Assembly (NCBI RefSeq): GCF_040183065.1
Contig: NC_091120.1
Coordinates: 188,443,627 to 188,507,626, forward strand
Direction of reading: 5' to 3'
Source: Periplaneta americana
Taxonomy: Eukaryota; Arthropoda; Insecta; Blattodea; Blattidae
DNA: 64,000 bases
Below are positions 1 through 10,710 of the stretch, piece after piece (the first letter of the stretch is position 1; every line of letters starts with the position of its first letter). The notes under the pieces are model-generated. The model was not told where the DNA came from, ran no database searches, and worked only from the letters and a program-made list of their open reading frames with translations. Both the position numbers and the translations under genes were made by a program.

Positions 1-745
1 ACGAATGCCAGAGATTTAATTGCAGTCATTCCGTGCGTTCCACTTCCTTCTGAATTTTCATAAGAAGTATTCATCACTGCAATGAGAAATATCTCACTTT
101 GCATTTCCCTTCTGTTTGCTTTCGTCAGAAAAATTTTGTCTAATCAGGACTCGTTATTATCTTCATTGCTTTGAAAGTGACGTAACATTTCATGCGCAAT
201 TCGCAGTGTTTTAACGGCTGTTAGTAAGTCTTGTTTTCCTCCAGACGTGGACCCTAACCTCCGCGCATCCTGCTCAATCAAAGCGTAGTAGCCTACACAG
301 AAGCGTGTGAGATGACGTAATTTGATCATCACCTGCAGGCGTGCCTGCGGGGTATGCTATCAACAACAAACAAGCAAATCTGTGTTAATTCAACTGTTTT
401 AAGTTCTTAACCATTACAGTTGGAAAGAATGTTTTCAGTACGGTACGCGCCGTCTCCAAAATTTACTGACTTAAAATTATTCCGAATAAATGTTATTCCG
501 CTTCCTCCAACTGAAGGCTGCCTAGAAGACAAAGCTTACCATAAAATTGTTGTTATAATGGAAAAAAAATAAAACAATGGAGAAGAAAAAGAATAAGAAA
601 TAGCACAATTAGAAATAATTGGAAAAGACTAAACAAAACATCATTAATTCCAGAAGAAACATAAAATTTCCTAATATCTATTAACTATTGGATGATCACA
701 GTTGCAAGACCCAACTTAAGTGAGCAGATCACCATAGCAAAGAGC
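1..745. other. unassigned AT-rich sequence
   Basis: I recognise no element or gene here. The minus strand carries a 62-codon open stretch at 144-332 containing LRHLTRFCVGYYALIEQDA. It has mixed, protein-like composition and could be a terminal exon, but I know no family for it and see no convincing splice acceptor. Confidence 0.3.
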
Positions 746-1435
746 TCAATCTATATAACTGTAGAGATGGTTTCTTAGGATTTTTATAGATCCCTTCACT
801 GCAGACATAGATACTTCAGTGACAAGACTTTGTCCTAGGCCAAACTGCTTACAAAAATGCGCGAATCTTTTTGTGATGGTTCCTCTAGCCCCAATCAGTA
901 ATCCAATAACTTCGATCGATGTTAGATGATATTTTTCCTTATAATATGGTATAGTGGGGTCGTATATGTCGCATTTTTCCTGATGTACCTCAGCAGGTTG
1001 ATTTTCGCATATTTCCATCCTTACAGTTGGATCAATTATGAATCCGCTTGTTGATCTTGTCGGGATAGCGATGATGTCAATGCGTCTTGTAGATCCATTT
1101 GTGCACAAACCATGGACCTCCTCCTCTACTTGGTAGTTTTTTCCTCGTAGGGCCGATGCTAGGAGGGATCGAATCTTGTGGTGACGACTATTCCTCAGTA
1201 GTTCTCCATGAAGACAGGCTCCCAGAATGTGAGCAAGTGTTTCTTTCTCACTCCGACAATATCGGCAGTGGGTTCCATTCTGAGACCTACCTGGTAGAGC
1301 ACGTACTGGGCATACACTGGCAGTCAAAACTCGAACGGCAATGATTACACGCGAGAGACAGTCTAAGAAGTAAGGAGACGGGGGAGAGGTACATGGCATG
1401 AAAACTACAACCAGTGGTGGTTCCTGTACTAACAT
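746..1435 (-). CDS. C-terminal end of an R2-type LINE (zinc knuckle plus restriction-like endonuclease)
   Basis: The 229-codon open frame matches the part of R2-like non-LTR retrotransposon proteins that follows the reverse transcriptase. Residues 45-51 read RALPGRS. Residues 57-74 form a CxxC-x8-H-x4-C knuckle (C57, C60, H69, C74). An endonuclease-like core follows, with RRIDI at 118-122 and an acidic residue at 135, then IYDPTIPYY and VIGLLIGARGT. In the family this domain nicks the target DNA to prime reverse transcription. The reverse transcriptase itself is absent, so this is a 5'-truncated copy. The first 30 or so residues do not look conserved, so the true element edge is probably near 1380. 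A second, shorter copy lies at 10711-10995. The frame is intact over the recognisable part, but the gene is only a fragment. The family is clear to me; the exact clade is not. Confidence 0.75.
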   Translation of the reverse strand: MLVQEPPLVVVFMPCTSPPSPYFLDCLSRVIIAVRVLTASVCPVRALPGRSQNGTHCRYCRSEKETLAHILGACLHGELLRNSRHHKIRSLLASALRGKNYQVEEEVHGLCTNGSTRRIDIIAIPTRSTSGFIIDPTVRMEICENQPAEVHQEKCDIYDPTIPYYKEKYHLTSIEVIGLLIGARGTITKRFAHFCKQFGLGQSLVTEVSMSAVKGSIKILRNHLYSYID

Positions 1436-1497
1436 TGAATAAAAATAGCAAGATTTACTGTATCAGTAATGGCATTACTGTCATCAAGAACCAATAA

Positions 1498-2175
1498 TAG
1501 TACATTATGCAACGAGCCTATAATGGTAGTAATTAAGTCGCGAGTATGTTTATGAAACGAGCGCAAGCGAGTTTCATAATTTTCATACGACCTTCTTAAT
1601 TACAATTATAGTCAAGTTTCATACGACTTTTTATGCTCGACCATATTTCTAACTTGAAATTATTCAGAAGTAATCTATTCATTTTATTCTTATGTGACTG
1701 AAGCGCGGAAGTGACCTTGTGCATACCTCGTAAATTGTGAAATGTGCGCAGACGCGAAAGTATTGATTTTTTCCGAGGAACAGATGTCCACATTGACTTT
1801 GATATAATTTAGAGAGTAAACTAAATATTAATATTGATATAACATTGAAATTAAATTAGACATTGAAAAACGAGATGACAAATTGAATTTATTTGAATAT
1901 TATTTACAATTAACGCTAATTATTATAGTAACAGAACATAACCTTCTGCGACAGTATTGGATTTCCAGCCTCCGTGACTTTTCGCTAATTGTCTTTCGAT
2001 TGCATATCCGAGAATAATCGATACTTGCGGTTTTATAATGGTACAGTCAGTACAATGGAGATTTCTCATTGGCTGAACAACTGAATTATAATGAATAGGT
2101 GTACTTTAATGAGGTCCATTAAAGGGCTACTACCAGGTGTATAATTACTACATTTCGGCATGGTCGAGCATAAAA
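1498..2175. mobile_element. hairpin/SIR element, copy 1 (Helentron-like non-autonomous)
   Basis: This closely resembles 37009-37680 in the same orientation. A long hairpin occupies one end (1517-1611). It is followed by a module bounded by inverted repeats tttatgctcgaccat at 1630-1644 and atggtcgagcataaa at 2160-2174. There is no transposase frame; the small open frames are unconstrained. Read on the minus strand, the order is SIR, body, SIR, terminal hairpin. That order recalls non-autonomous Helentrons, but the assignment is inference. Confidence 0.65.
1517..1611. repeat. long hairpin in element copy 1
   Basis: An imperfect stem of about 42 bp has the loop motif gagcgcaagcga. The sequence cctataatggtagtaattaa pairs with the region ending attatag near 1611. 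The stem is more decayed than in the copy at 37030-37129. Confidence 0.7.
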
Positions 2176-2535
2176 ATATATACAAATTTTCTTGCTTTAT
2201 TATTTTTTTTTTAATATTCCTCATGAACACAATCAGAAATTTCCTGAATTCCCTTCTGGATATTTAGTCGGGAAATGCGCCGTTTTTCAAAATTAATTAA
2301 TAACTTCCATTAAACAAATTATTTCAGCCACCTTGATCATTACGCTTTTATACAACTCTCCTTCGTTGGAAGGCTTAAGAGAACGAACTAGGTATTTTGT
2401 TCGCCACTAGATAGCTGGCTTCCTTACATTTATTTATGTCATCTTTCTCTTCATGATGATTTATGACTAATTTCAGTTCTTGGAGTTAAATAGCTCGTTT
2501 CATTACTACACTAGTACGTAATATTCAATCAGTTT
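2176..2535. other. unassigned AT-rich sequence
   Basis: Nothing recognised. Confidence 0.3.
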
Positions 2536-2592
2536 ATATTATTATTATTATTATTATTTATTACTACTATTATTATTTATTACTACTACTAC

Positions 2593-2626
<34 letters not shown>
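2536..2626. repeat. (TTA)n/(TAC)n microsatellite
   Basis: Imperfect trinucleotide run, mostly TTA with two short TAC blocks. Confidence 0.95.
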
Positions 2627-2628
<2 letters not shown>

Positions 2629-2790
2629 ATAACTAGTAAATAACTGATAATATAGCAGTCATCAAAAGATTAAAAAGAAATTAAAATGGAGATATGGCGT
2701 AGTAATTATTTTATAATTCAAGGGAAGATGTGGGTCTGTATATTGAGGCACGTATATATTATGGTAACACTTGCTGATAAATAATAATAA

Positions 2791-2796
2791 TTTATT

Positions 2797-2843
<47 letters not shown>

Positions 2844-3290
2844 TCTATTTACTTATATTTAATGTGCTGTACAACAGCCAGAGGCCAATTACAGTTCAGC
2901 ATAAACAATATAACACAAACGTTAGCAATAATTTACAATAAAAGTACAAAGAAATAATTAAATTAATGGCAATTAATTAAAATGATAATAAAAATGAAAT
3001 AATGGAATCATAAATGAAGAATGGAATCATATAAAATAGTAATACAAAGATATACAAGATTATAATACAACGACAATAATGACAATGAATGGACGGGATA
3101 AAATGGATGACTAAACTACATGGCATAATGAGATAAAAGTAATTGTATTTGAAAATGAAAGGATTGAATCAAGTAAATTAATAAATAGTAACAAAATGAT
3201 ATAAAAGTTAGCGAGAATAATATTAAAATACATATTTTAACAAAAGATATAAATGAAAACTGATATAAAACTTCAAAATATATAAACTAC
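2791..3290 (-). mobile_element. probable LINE 3' end with (TTTA)n tail
   Basis: A (TTTA)n run at 2791-2858 abuts a segment starting near 2870 (gtgctgtacaacagcc). Read on the minus strand, this is a 3' UTR followed by an (AAAT)n tail, as in the other LINEs of this window. There is no coding remnant, and the 5' limit is a guess. Confidence 0.45.
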
Positions 3291-3292
3291 AC

Positions 3293-3293
<1 letters not shown>

Positions 3294-3363
<70 letters not shown>
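3294..3363. repeat. (TAA)n microsatellite
   Basis: Pure trinucleotide run of about 23 units. Confidence 0.95.
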
Positions 3364-3365
<2 letters not shown>

Positions 3366-3734
3366 CTCTTATGCCTTTGTATTCAATGTAATGCCCTGTA
3401 ATGTCGCTTCTATATACTACTACTAATTGAACTGTTGAGCAAAGCAACATATTACATTTTCTTCGACAGAACAGCGAATAAATTCCTCTTCCCATTCTGT
3501 ACGAAATCTTCTGTTCTTGCTCGTAGAGACAGAGGGTTTGTAGAGCGACATGGTACCGACACTGCTTACCTTCAGTACATGAGCGAGACAGAGAGCAATG
3601 TACAGGAAACTCCCCTCACCAGTATGAATGTCTTTGATTACACGATGTAATCACGATACCCAGTTTGGTCACCGAGTCTACAATTTGTCAGAAATGAATT
3701 TTATCAAATTCGCAACTACATACAGAGCGTTCAA
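3364..3734. other. unassigned sequence
   Basis: No recognisable gene or repeat. Confidence 0.3.
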
Positions 3735-3975
3735 ATTAAAAGAGAATCAGTAGTGGACAGCTACAGCATATGTTGGAAATAATGTCCCTCCGTTTGAATG
3801 CATTGTCCACACGTTGCACAATGTTACTAGCAACCTTATGAAGCACTCCGATGTTCACACTCTGGATGGGAGCAGTGATGTTTATCTTAAGCTCCTCGAA
3901 GGTGTGTGGATTGTTTTAGTACTGTGCCATTTGCGTGGCCCCAAAAAAGTATTTGTCGCATTCTCTAGACTTTCT
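3735..3975 (-). pseudogene. Tc1/mariner-type transposase C-terminal relic
   Basis: The minus-strand translation gives FFGATQMAQY, a stop, then NNPHTFEELKINI and VLHKVASNIVQRVD. These match the C-terminal region after the third catalytic Asp in Tc1/mariner-like transposases (NNPxTLEELK...VASNxxxRVD). The in-frame stop and lack of a catalytic core make it a dead fragment. Confidence 0.6.
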
Positions 3976-4009
3976 TATGTAAAACAAAGATGTGTTTAAC
4001 TTCAGATGA

Positions 4010-4382
4010 ATTGCCCCGCAATATTAATCCATATTTCATTACACAAGTTGAACCATGAGAAATGTTATTAATTTCAGGGGGTTATTCTTTGAGATATTTC
4101 AAACAAAAAAGTCCAATACAATTTTGCTCATTTTTGCTTCCTTTTCGAGATAAAAATTGTTTTGTATTAAATATTCCATAGTGTGTTTTGGGAAAGCCGT
4201 TGATTTAATTCCCAATATGCTCAGTCAATTTAAGAGAGCATTGTATTAGGATAATAAATGATATAAAGAATTTTATTTTTGTCCTCTAATGTGCAAGAAT
4301 TTGATCCGAACAAAAATGTAACATTTTAAAATTCCTTTTCGTTCATTGTATTTAACATTGTATTAGCAGTGAAAGCAGAATT
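4010..4382. mobile_element. half copy of the foldback element
   Basis: This aligns with one arm of the large palindrome at 46203-46783. Shared landmarks are gttattctttgagatat and cccaatatgctcagtcaatt. Only one arm is present. It was interrupted by a LINE-A insertion, and part of it was duplicated. Confidence 0.65.
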
Positions 4383-4645
4383 CTGAGAGTTAGAATTTAT
4401 CAAACAGTTATATTACCGGTTGTTGATTTAATTCCCAATATGCTCAGTCAATTTAAGAGAGCATTGTATTAGGATAATAAATGATATAAAGAATTTTATT
4501 TTTGTCCTCTAATGTGCAAGAATTTGATCCGAACAAAAATGTAACATTTTAAAATTCCTTTTCGTTCATTGTATTTAACATTGTATTAGCAGCGAAAGCA
4601 GAATTCTGAAAGTTAGAATTTATAAAACAGTTATATTACCGGTTG
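4200..4645. repeat. 223-bp tandem duplication spanning an element junction
   Basis: Units are 4200-4422 and 4423-4645, differing at only a few positions. Each unit contains foldback sequence followed by about 40 bp of LINE-A. The duplication therefore happened after LINE-A inserted. Confidence 0.9.
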
Positions 4646-5096
4646 TTCTGTATGGTTGTGAAACTTGGACTTCACTTTGAGAGAGGAACAGAGATTAAGG
4701 GTGTTTGACAATAAGGTTCTTAGGAAAATATTTGGGGCTAAGAGGGATGAAGTTACAGGAGAATGGAGAAAGTTATACAACGCAGAGCTGCACGCATTGT
4801 ATTCTTCACCTTACATAATTAGGAACATAAAATCCAGACGTTTGAGATGGGCAGGGCATGTAGCACGTATGGGAGAATCCAGAAATGCATATAGAGTATT
4901 AGTTGGGAGGCCGGAGGGAAAAAGACCTTTGGGGAGGCCAAGACGTAGGTGGGAAGATAATATTAAAATGGATTTGAGAGAGGTGGGTTATGATGATAGA
5001 GACTGGATTAATCTTGCTCAGGATAGGGACCAATGGCGGGCTTATGTGAGGGCGGCAATGAACCTCCGGGTTCCTTAAAAGCCAGTAAGTAAGTAA
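4595..5096 (+). pseudogene. LINE-A 3' fragment (reverse transcriptase C-terminal tail)
   Basis: The frame encodes the conserved LINE-A tail with EEQRLRVFDNKVLRKIFGAK, RRLRWAGHVARMGESRNAYR and RDQWRAYVRAAMNLRVP. It ends with ccttaaaagccag(taag)n. A two-base deletion near 4674, just after GCETWT, shifts the frame from the preceding reverse-transcriptase residues. A 12-bp TSD flanks the copy: gtattagcagcg at 4583-4594 and gtattagcagtg at 5097-5108. It is severely 5' truncated and cannot act autonomously. In the family, this region follows the polymerase domain. Confidence 0.85.
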
Positions 5097-5164
5097 GTAT
5101 TAGCAGTGTTTACGAAGTAATCGTATTGTTTGCTTGAGATAATCATACTTGTATCATCTGCAAA

Positions 5165-5755
5165 TAAGATTGCGTGGGATAACATTTTTATGGTTAAGGC
5201 TAGATGTCAAAGTTTAGACAACAGCTTCAAATACTTGGGGTGCACTGTAAGCAGTAACATGAGATGCTGCCAGGAAGTCAAAAGGAGGATAGCAATGGCA
5301 AAGGAAGCTTTTAATTGAGAAAAAGCATAGTCTGCGTACCTCTGGAAAAAGAACTAAGTAAGAGACTACTGAAGTGCTTTGTGTGGAGATTGGAATTGTA
5401 TGGGGCAGAAACATGGACGTTACGAGAAGTTAACATAAAACTAGAAGCATTTGAAATGTGGATATGGAGAAGAATGGAGCGTGTGACAGACAGAATAAGG
5501 AATGAAGCTGTGCTAGAAAGAGTGATTGAAGAAAGCTGATCGGGAAAAGGAACTGCCTACTGAGGGATGCACTGGAAGGAATGATGAATGGGTGAAAAGT
5601 GGCAGAAGATGATGTCAAATGATAGACGACATTAAGATATATGGATTGTATGCGGAGACTACAAGACAGAAAGTAGGAAAGATTGGAGAATGCTGGGTTT
5701 GCAGTGAAAAACCTGGTCTTTGGCAGAACACTGGGAGTGAATGAAGGCAAAATCA
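5165..5755 (+). pseudogene. RTE-like LINE fragment (frameshifted)
   Basis: Translation in several frames yields FKYLGCTVSSNMRCCQEVKR, YGAETWTLRE, LEAFEMWIWRRMERV and IRNEAVLERV. This is the C-terminal part of a second LINE family whose better copies read GHWLRRNCLLKDALEGMVNG. Several frameshifts and stops (near 5317, 5434 and 5537) disrupt it. Related pieces lie at 13003-13275, 60467-60545 and 63612-64000. Confidence 0.75.
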
Positions 5756-6313
5756 TTAATATAAACTAGAAAATAATAATGCACCTATAAGTGAAATCGG
5801 GAAGTCCATGTTTAATATTCCTAAGTTTTGAATGAGTAACTTTGTGGCTATTTGGTTCAGCTTATTTACTTTCACTTCTTGTTTTATATGTAATAAGCAG
5901 AGACCGGAACTTTGGCAGAATGTCTTTTTAAATGTGTTAAATATATCTTCATTTTGAAAGTAAATCTGTACGAATTATACCTTTGTGATTGAAACGTCAC
6001 AGTTTTATGTTGCCCTTTCCTGCCTTTTTTAATATCAATGCCTAATTTACAAAATAAATGTTTTTTTGCCTTTCTTTGATTATTTGTCCATTATTTATTA
6101 ATTTATCATTAAAATTGCTTACAGGTATATTTTAATTTATTTCTATAACCGCTACAATGAAAGTGACTTCACCGAATGTATAGTAGTCTCGTTTAATTAT
6201 TAGGCAGCGGCATTCCTTTTAAGATTTGTAGATCTTTATTGCATGCACCGATAATAAAATGAAAATGCGACGTTGTCACGTTTTGTTAATTGCTGCTATA
6301 TATTAATATAACA

Positions 6314-7486
6314 TGGAGTATTGGAGCGGCCTTCAAAAGACTTGACGACAATGGACAGCGTGACATAATTAAAATTATTGAAACTACAAAGCTTCCGTCC
6401 ATACACTCCGCGTGGAGTATTGGAGCGGCCTTCAAAAGACTTGACGACAATGGACAGCGTGACATAATTAAAATTATTGAAACTACAAAGCTTCCGTCCA
6501 TACACTCCGCGTGGAGTATTGGAGCGGCCTTCAAAAGACTTGACGACAATGGACAGCGTGACATAATTAAAATTATTGAAACTACAAAGCTTCCGTCCAT
6601 ACACTCCGCGTGGAGTATTGGAGCGGCCTTCAAAAGACTTGACGACAATGGACAGCGCGACATAATTAAAATTATTGAAACTACAAAGCTTCCGTCCATA
6701 CACTCCGCGTGGAGTATTGGAGCGGCCTTCAAAAGACTTGACGACATTGGACAGCGTGACATAATTAAAATTATTGAAACTACAAAGCTTCCGTCCATAC
6801 ACTCCGCGTGGAGTATTGGAGCGGCCTTCAAAAGACTTGACGACAATGGACAGCGTGACATAATTAAAATTATTGAAACTACAAAGCTTCCGTCCATACA
6901 CTCCGCGTGGAGTATTGGAGCGGCCTTCAAAAGACTTGACGACATTGGACAGCGTGACATAATTAAAATTATTGAAACTACAAAGCTTCCGTCCATACAC
7001 TCCGCGTGGAGTATTGGAGCGGCCTTCAAAAGACTTGACGACAATGGACAGCGTGACATAATTAAAATTATTGAAACTACAAAGCTTCCGTCCATACACT
7101 CCGCGTGGAGTATTGGAGCGGCCTTCAAAAGACTTGACGACAATGGACAGCGCGACATAATTAAAATTATTGAAACTATAAAGCTTCCGTCCATACACTC
7201 CGCGTGGAGTATTGGAGCGGCCTTCAAAAGACTTGACGACAATGGACAGCGTGACATAATTAAAATTATTGAAACTACAAAGCTTCCGTCCATACACTCC
7301 GCGTGGAGTATTGGAGCGGCCTTCAAAAGACTTGACGACAATGGACAGCGTGACATAATTAAAATTATTGAAACTACAAAGCTTCCGTCCATACACTCCG
7401 CGTGGAGTATTGGAGCGGCCTTCAAAAGACTTGACAATGGACAGCGCGACATAATTAAAATTATTGAAACTACAAAGCTTCCGTCC
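6314..7486. repeat. 99-bp minisatellite, 12 units
   Basis: Units start at 6314 and every 99 bp to 7403; the last is partial and lacks 3 bp (gac). Because 99 is divisible by three, frames stay open on both strands for up to 406 codons. Differences among units are sparse: aat/att in units 5 and 7, cgt/cgc in units 4, 9 and 12, and aca/ata in unit 9. They show no coding bias. The att-aat-att-aat order of units 5-8 suggests duplication of a two-unit block. I read it as noncoding satellite. Confidence 0.95.
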
Positions 7487-7735
7487 TCTTTGACACCGCT
7501 AGCCTACTAATTGAACGTGGCCACTATATATTATTGTCTTTCAGGCAGTTCATATTCTCTTTGCAACAGTGAGTGCTGCCGTGCAAAAATGTATAACAGT
7601 AAGCGTTTTAATTATCGCTTGTGTTTATTTGACAAGGCAACAATGAGTGCGGGTCTAACGTTATTTTTAACGGTTATTTTTCTTTCAGTTTTCATTGTGA
7701 CGTTGTTGTAGCTAGCTAAATATTTCATATCGTAA

Positions 7736-7905
7736 CATATCAGTACAACCAACCACAAAAATGCACTTTCCAAGGCTACTGGGAAGAAGATTTCTTTGCT
7801 TCCAACAGTAATTGCAACATCGAGTCGAAAATCTCAATTTACATTCGACTTATGTAAAGCTTTTCTTGCTGCCGAAATTCCTTTGTGGAAAGTGCAAGGT
7901 TTTTG
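7736..7905 (+). pseudogene. hAT transposase relic, CGGBP1-like region
   Basis: Translation gives HISTTNHKN, then SSRKSQFTFDLCKAFLAAEI and PLWKV. This matches the segment just after the BED-like zinc finger in CGGBP1-type hAT transposases (HxxxxKH, then FxxDLCKAFxxANIPLxKL). Homology stops abruptly after PLWKV, so it is an internal-deletion product. It lies inside hAT-1, which fits. Confidence 0.6.
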
Positions 7906-8240
7906 TAATAATTGCCTTTTATTGCGTATTTTAGCTACAGTATTTATAATACCTTTTTACCTACCTATTTTAGCTATTTATGATGCTTTTTTTGGCTGCC
8001 TGTTTTAATGATTCTTAATGCCTAAACTTCCGGTCTCTGGTAATACGTAAGACAGAAACCAACCATAGTTATTCTATTTAATAGCATAAAACTTTAATTT
8101 GTTTATCTAGATATTGTGGTGTACATAGTAAAAGAAAATAGCGTAATTATTGTTTAAAATGTATAAGTTTATGTCATTTACGTGGCCCAAAGGAAGTATG
8201 TTGTATTCTTGACTTAAGCCTACCACGTGTTCTATTATTA

Positions 8241-8987
8241 CTTACTGGCTTTTAAGGAACCCGGATGTTCGTTGCCGCCCTCACATAAGCCCCCCATTGG
8301 TCCCTATCCCGAGCAAAATTAATCATTCTCTATCATATCCCACCTCCCTCAAATCCATTTTAATATTATCTTCCCACCTACGTCTCGGCCTCCCTAAAGG
8401 TCTTTTTCCCCTCTGGCCTCCCAACTAACACTCTATATGCATTTCTGGATTCGCCCATACGTGCTACATGCCCTGCCCAGCTCAAATGTCTGGATTTAAT
8501 GTTTCTTGTTATGTCAGGTGAAGAATACAATGCGTGCAGTTCTGTGTTGTGTAACTTTCTCCATTCTCCTGTAACTTCATCCCTCTTAGCCCCAAATATT
8601 TTCCTAAGCACCTTATTCTCAAACACCCTTAATCTCTGTTCCTCTCTCAAAGTGAGAGTCCAAGTTTCACAACCATACAGAACAACTGGTAATATAACTG
8701 TTTTATAAATTCTAACTTTCAGATATTTTGACAGCAGACTGGATGATGAAAGTTTCTCAACCGAATAATAACAGGCATTTCCCATATTTATTCTGTGTTT
8801 AATTTCCTCCCGAGTATCATTTATATTTGTTACTGTGCTCCAAGATATTTGAAATTCTCCACCTCTTCAAAAGATAAATTTCCAATTTTTATATTTCCAT
8901 TTCGTACAATATTCTGGTCACGAGACATAATCATATACTTTGTATTTTCGGGATTTACTTCCAAACCTATCTCTTTACTTTACAGTA
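8241..8987 (-). pseudogene. LINE-A 3' fragment
   Basis: The minus strand encodes GNACYYSVEKLSSSSLLSK, YGCETWTLTLREEQRLRVFE and WAGHVARMGESRNAYR. The frame breaks at the GKRPLGRP region (GKKTFREAET). The 3' end with its (TTAC) tail is at the left. An exact 11-bp TSD ttctattatta lies at 8230-8240 and 8988-8998, so the boundaries are precise. Confidence 0.88.
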
Positions 8988-8998
8988 TTCTATTATTA

Positions 8999-9536
8999 AA
9001 ATAAAATTTAAAAGAATGCATTTTTTTTTTTTTTTATATTTACTTCATGACGTCGAGTTGTATCACAAACTCTGAACAGCTTTTGCAGTTAAACTTGGTT
9101 GAATAGTCTGTCTGTTCCTATGGCCATCAACAGGAACTGAAAGCCCAAGAGAATAAAGACGACTTCTTTGTGCTGATACTGCAACTAAGCAATGAACGAC
9201 CTCGGTTCTGTCATGGACTAGGAAATGCAATTTTTCTCGTCTCTGACTTCTTCAAAGTTGCTCGGAAACTCGCTTACCAGTCAGTGTAGGAAGCGATGAT
9301 CCTATCTCATAGCTCTCCGGCTGTTATTGTATAAAGGTGACCACCCATTTCTTCCTAGTAAGCATACTATAAATATGGCGTTGGTCACGAACTTCTCATA
9401 CCAAGGATAAAAACAAGGACGCTCAAATCTGTGTAATGATTTGTAATCATGCAATGTCAGATGTGTAAGTCTGAGTAAGATTCATGATGGAGAAGAAGAA
9501 TAGTAGGGTTAGTGGCAAGAAAAACAGAATGTAATG
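8999..9536. other. unassigned sequence
   Basis: A short T-run near 9020 is the only feature noticed. Confidence 0.3.
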
Positions 9537-9584
9537 GTGATTACTAGAGCTCGGATGTTAGGCAAAATGCCTTTTTTAAACTGA

Positions 9585-10475
9585 GTGTTTGTATTTATGT
9601 ATTTATTAACACTACAATTGGGTATACCTCCGGTGGCAGTGGTATATAATATGCAATAATACCATTACAATAATACAATAATTACAGCAATAAAAAATAA
9701 AATAAACGTAAATTTACTTCAAACTATAAATAAATAGATACAATAAACCTAAGACTATAAATAAAAACTATGCTATAATAACTTCTATAATAAGCAAAAG
9801 TAAACCTAACCTATTTCACCCAACTATTACCAGTTTAAGTAATTACATATCACCTTAATTAATTACGTATCAACTTAATTACATACCACCTTAATTAAAT
9901 ACTTATCACCTTAATTTATTTACATATCAACTTAATTAATTACATATCAACTTAATTAATTACATATCAACTTAATTAATTACATGACACAACTTAGATA
10001 ATTACACTGCACCTACAAATTACATTGTCAGTCTAATCTTTTCAACCTTTCATTAAATGTATTGATTTTGAGAGGACCATCCTGAAAGATTGCCGCAGGT
10101 AAGCTGTTCCAGTCTACTATTGTGCAGTTAACAAAGGAAAATTTTGCCACGTCCGTTCTTTGTTTTCTACATTTAAACTTCCTAATATGATCAGCCCTGC
10201 CTAAGTATGAAGGTGTTACTAGTCTAGCATTGATGTCGGTCCATGCTTTGTGTCCCATTTGTGCCTTAAATAATGCGGTGAGTCTGGTTTTTCGTCGCCT
10301 TGATTTGAGACGTTCCCACCCTAAATCTTTTACTATCTCCTCACCATGTCCCTTTCCCATTTTGACATATTTTGCTGCTTTGCGTTGGACCTTTTCTATT
10401 GAATCGATTTGGTTTTGTCTGTACGGATCCCACCCTAGTGCTCCGTATTCCATAATTGGGCGAACAAGGGTTTGA
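9585..10475 (-). pseudogene. LINE-B 3' fragment with open C-terminal frame
   Basis: A 141-codon minus frame (10028-10453) reads LVRPIMEYGALGWDPY, IEKVQRKAAKYV, GWERLKSRRRKTRLTALFKA, RKQRTDVAKFSFVNCTIVDW and NSLPA. This is the thumb/C-terminal region of CR1/Jockey-group non-LTR reverse transcriptases. No stop interrupts it, so the copy may be fairly young. The 3' UTR holds a tandem array (9836-9990). It ends near 9600 with the family's conserved cactgccaccgg hairpin and an (ATAC)-type tail. The catalytic domain is missing. Confidence 0.85.
9836..9990. repeat. about 22-bp minisatellite in the LINE-B 3' UTR
   Basis: Roughly eight imperfect units of acatatcaacttaattaatt lie between the LINE-B stop codon and its 3' end. 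Confidence 0.8.
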
Positions 10476-10710
10476 AAGACCTATTAGAGATAAACACGTT
10501 TCCACACATTTGGGGACGATAGGCCCAATTTTTATTTTACCTTTTTTGCCTATTTTAGCTCCCGTTGCCTATTTTAAGGTTAAGTGCCTTTTGTTTAGCC
10601 TTTTTACGTCGTTATTGTACATTTTCTATATTTTTAATACATTTAAAATAAACCGCACATCAATTAAATCAAAAACAAAAAAGAACGGTTGTACAAATTA
10701 AAAATATATA

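Larger units (their letters stand above)
5898..8039. mobile_element. hAT-1: non-autonomous hAT carrying a 99-bp minisatellite
   Basis: The left end cagagaccggaactttgg and the right end ttccggtctctg are inverted. They are flanked by 8-bp TSDs gtaataag (5890-5897) and gtaatacg (8040-8047), a 7/8 match. The 8-bp TSD and CAGAG start are hAT hallmarks. The interior holds a twelve-unit 99-bp array and a short transposase relic. There is no full transposase, so mobility would have depended on another element. Confidence 0.8.

Noticed and set aside
144..332. 62-codon minus frame as a host exon
   Set aside because: Composition is plausible, but there is no family, no clear acceptor and no neighbouring exon.
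4665..5078. Intact 137-codon host gene
   Set aside because: It is the C-terminal tail of LINE-A with a TSD, repeated at least five times in this window.
6286..7510. Open frames of 366-406 codons on both strands
   Set aside because: They follow from a 99-bp period divisible by three. Changes among units are sparse and not biased to third positions, and frames on both strands are equally open.
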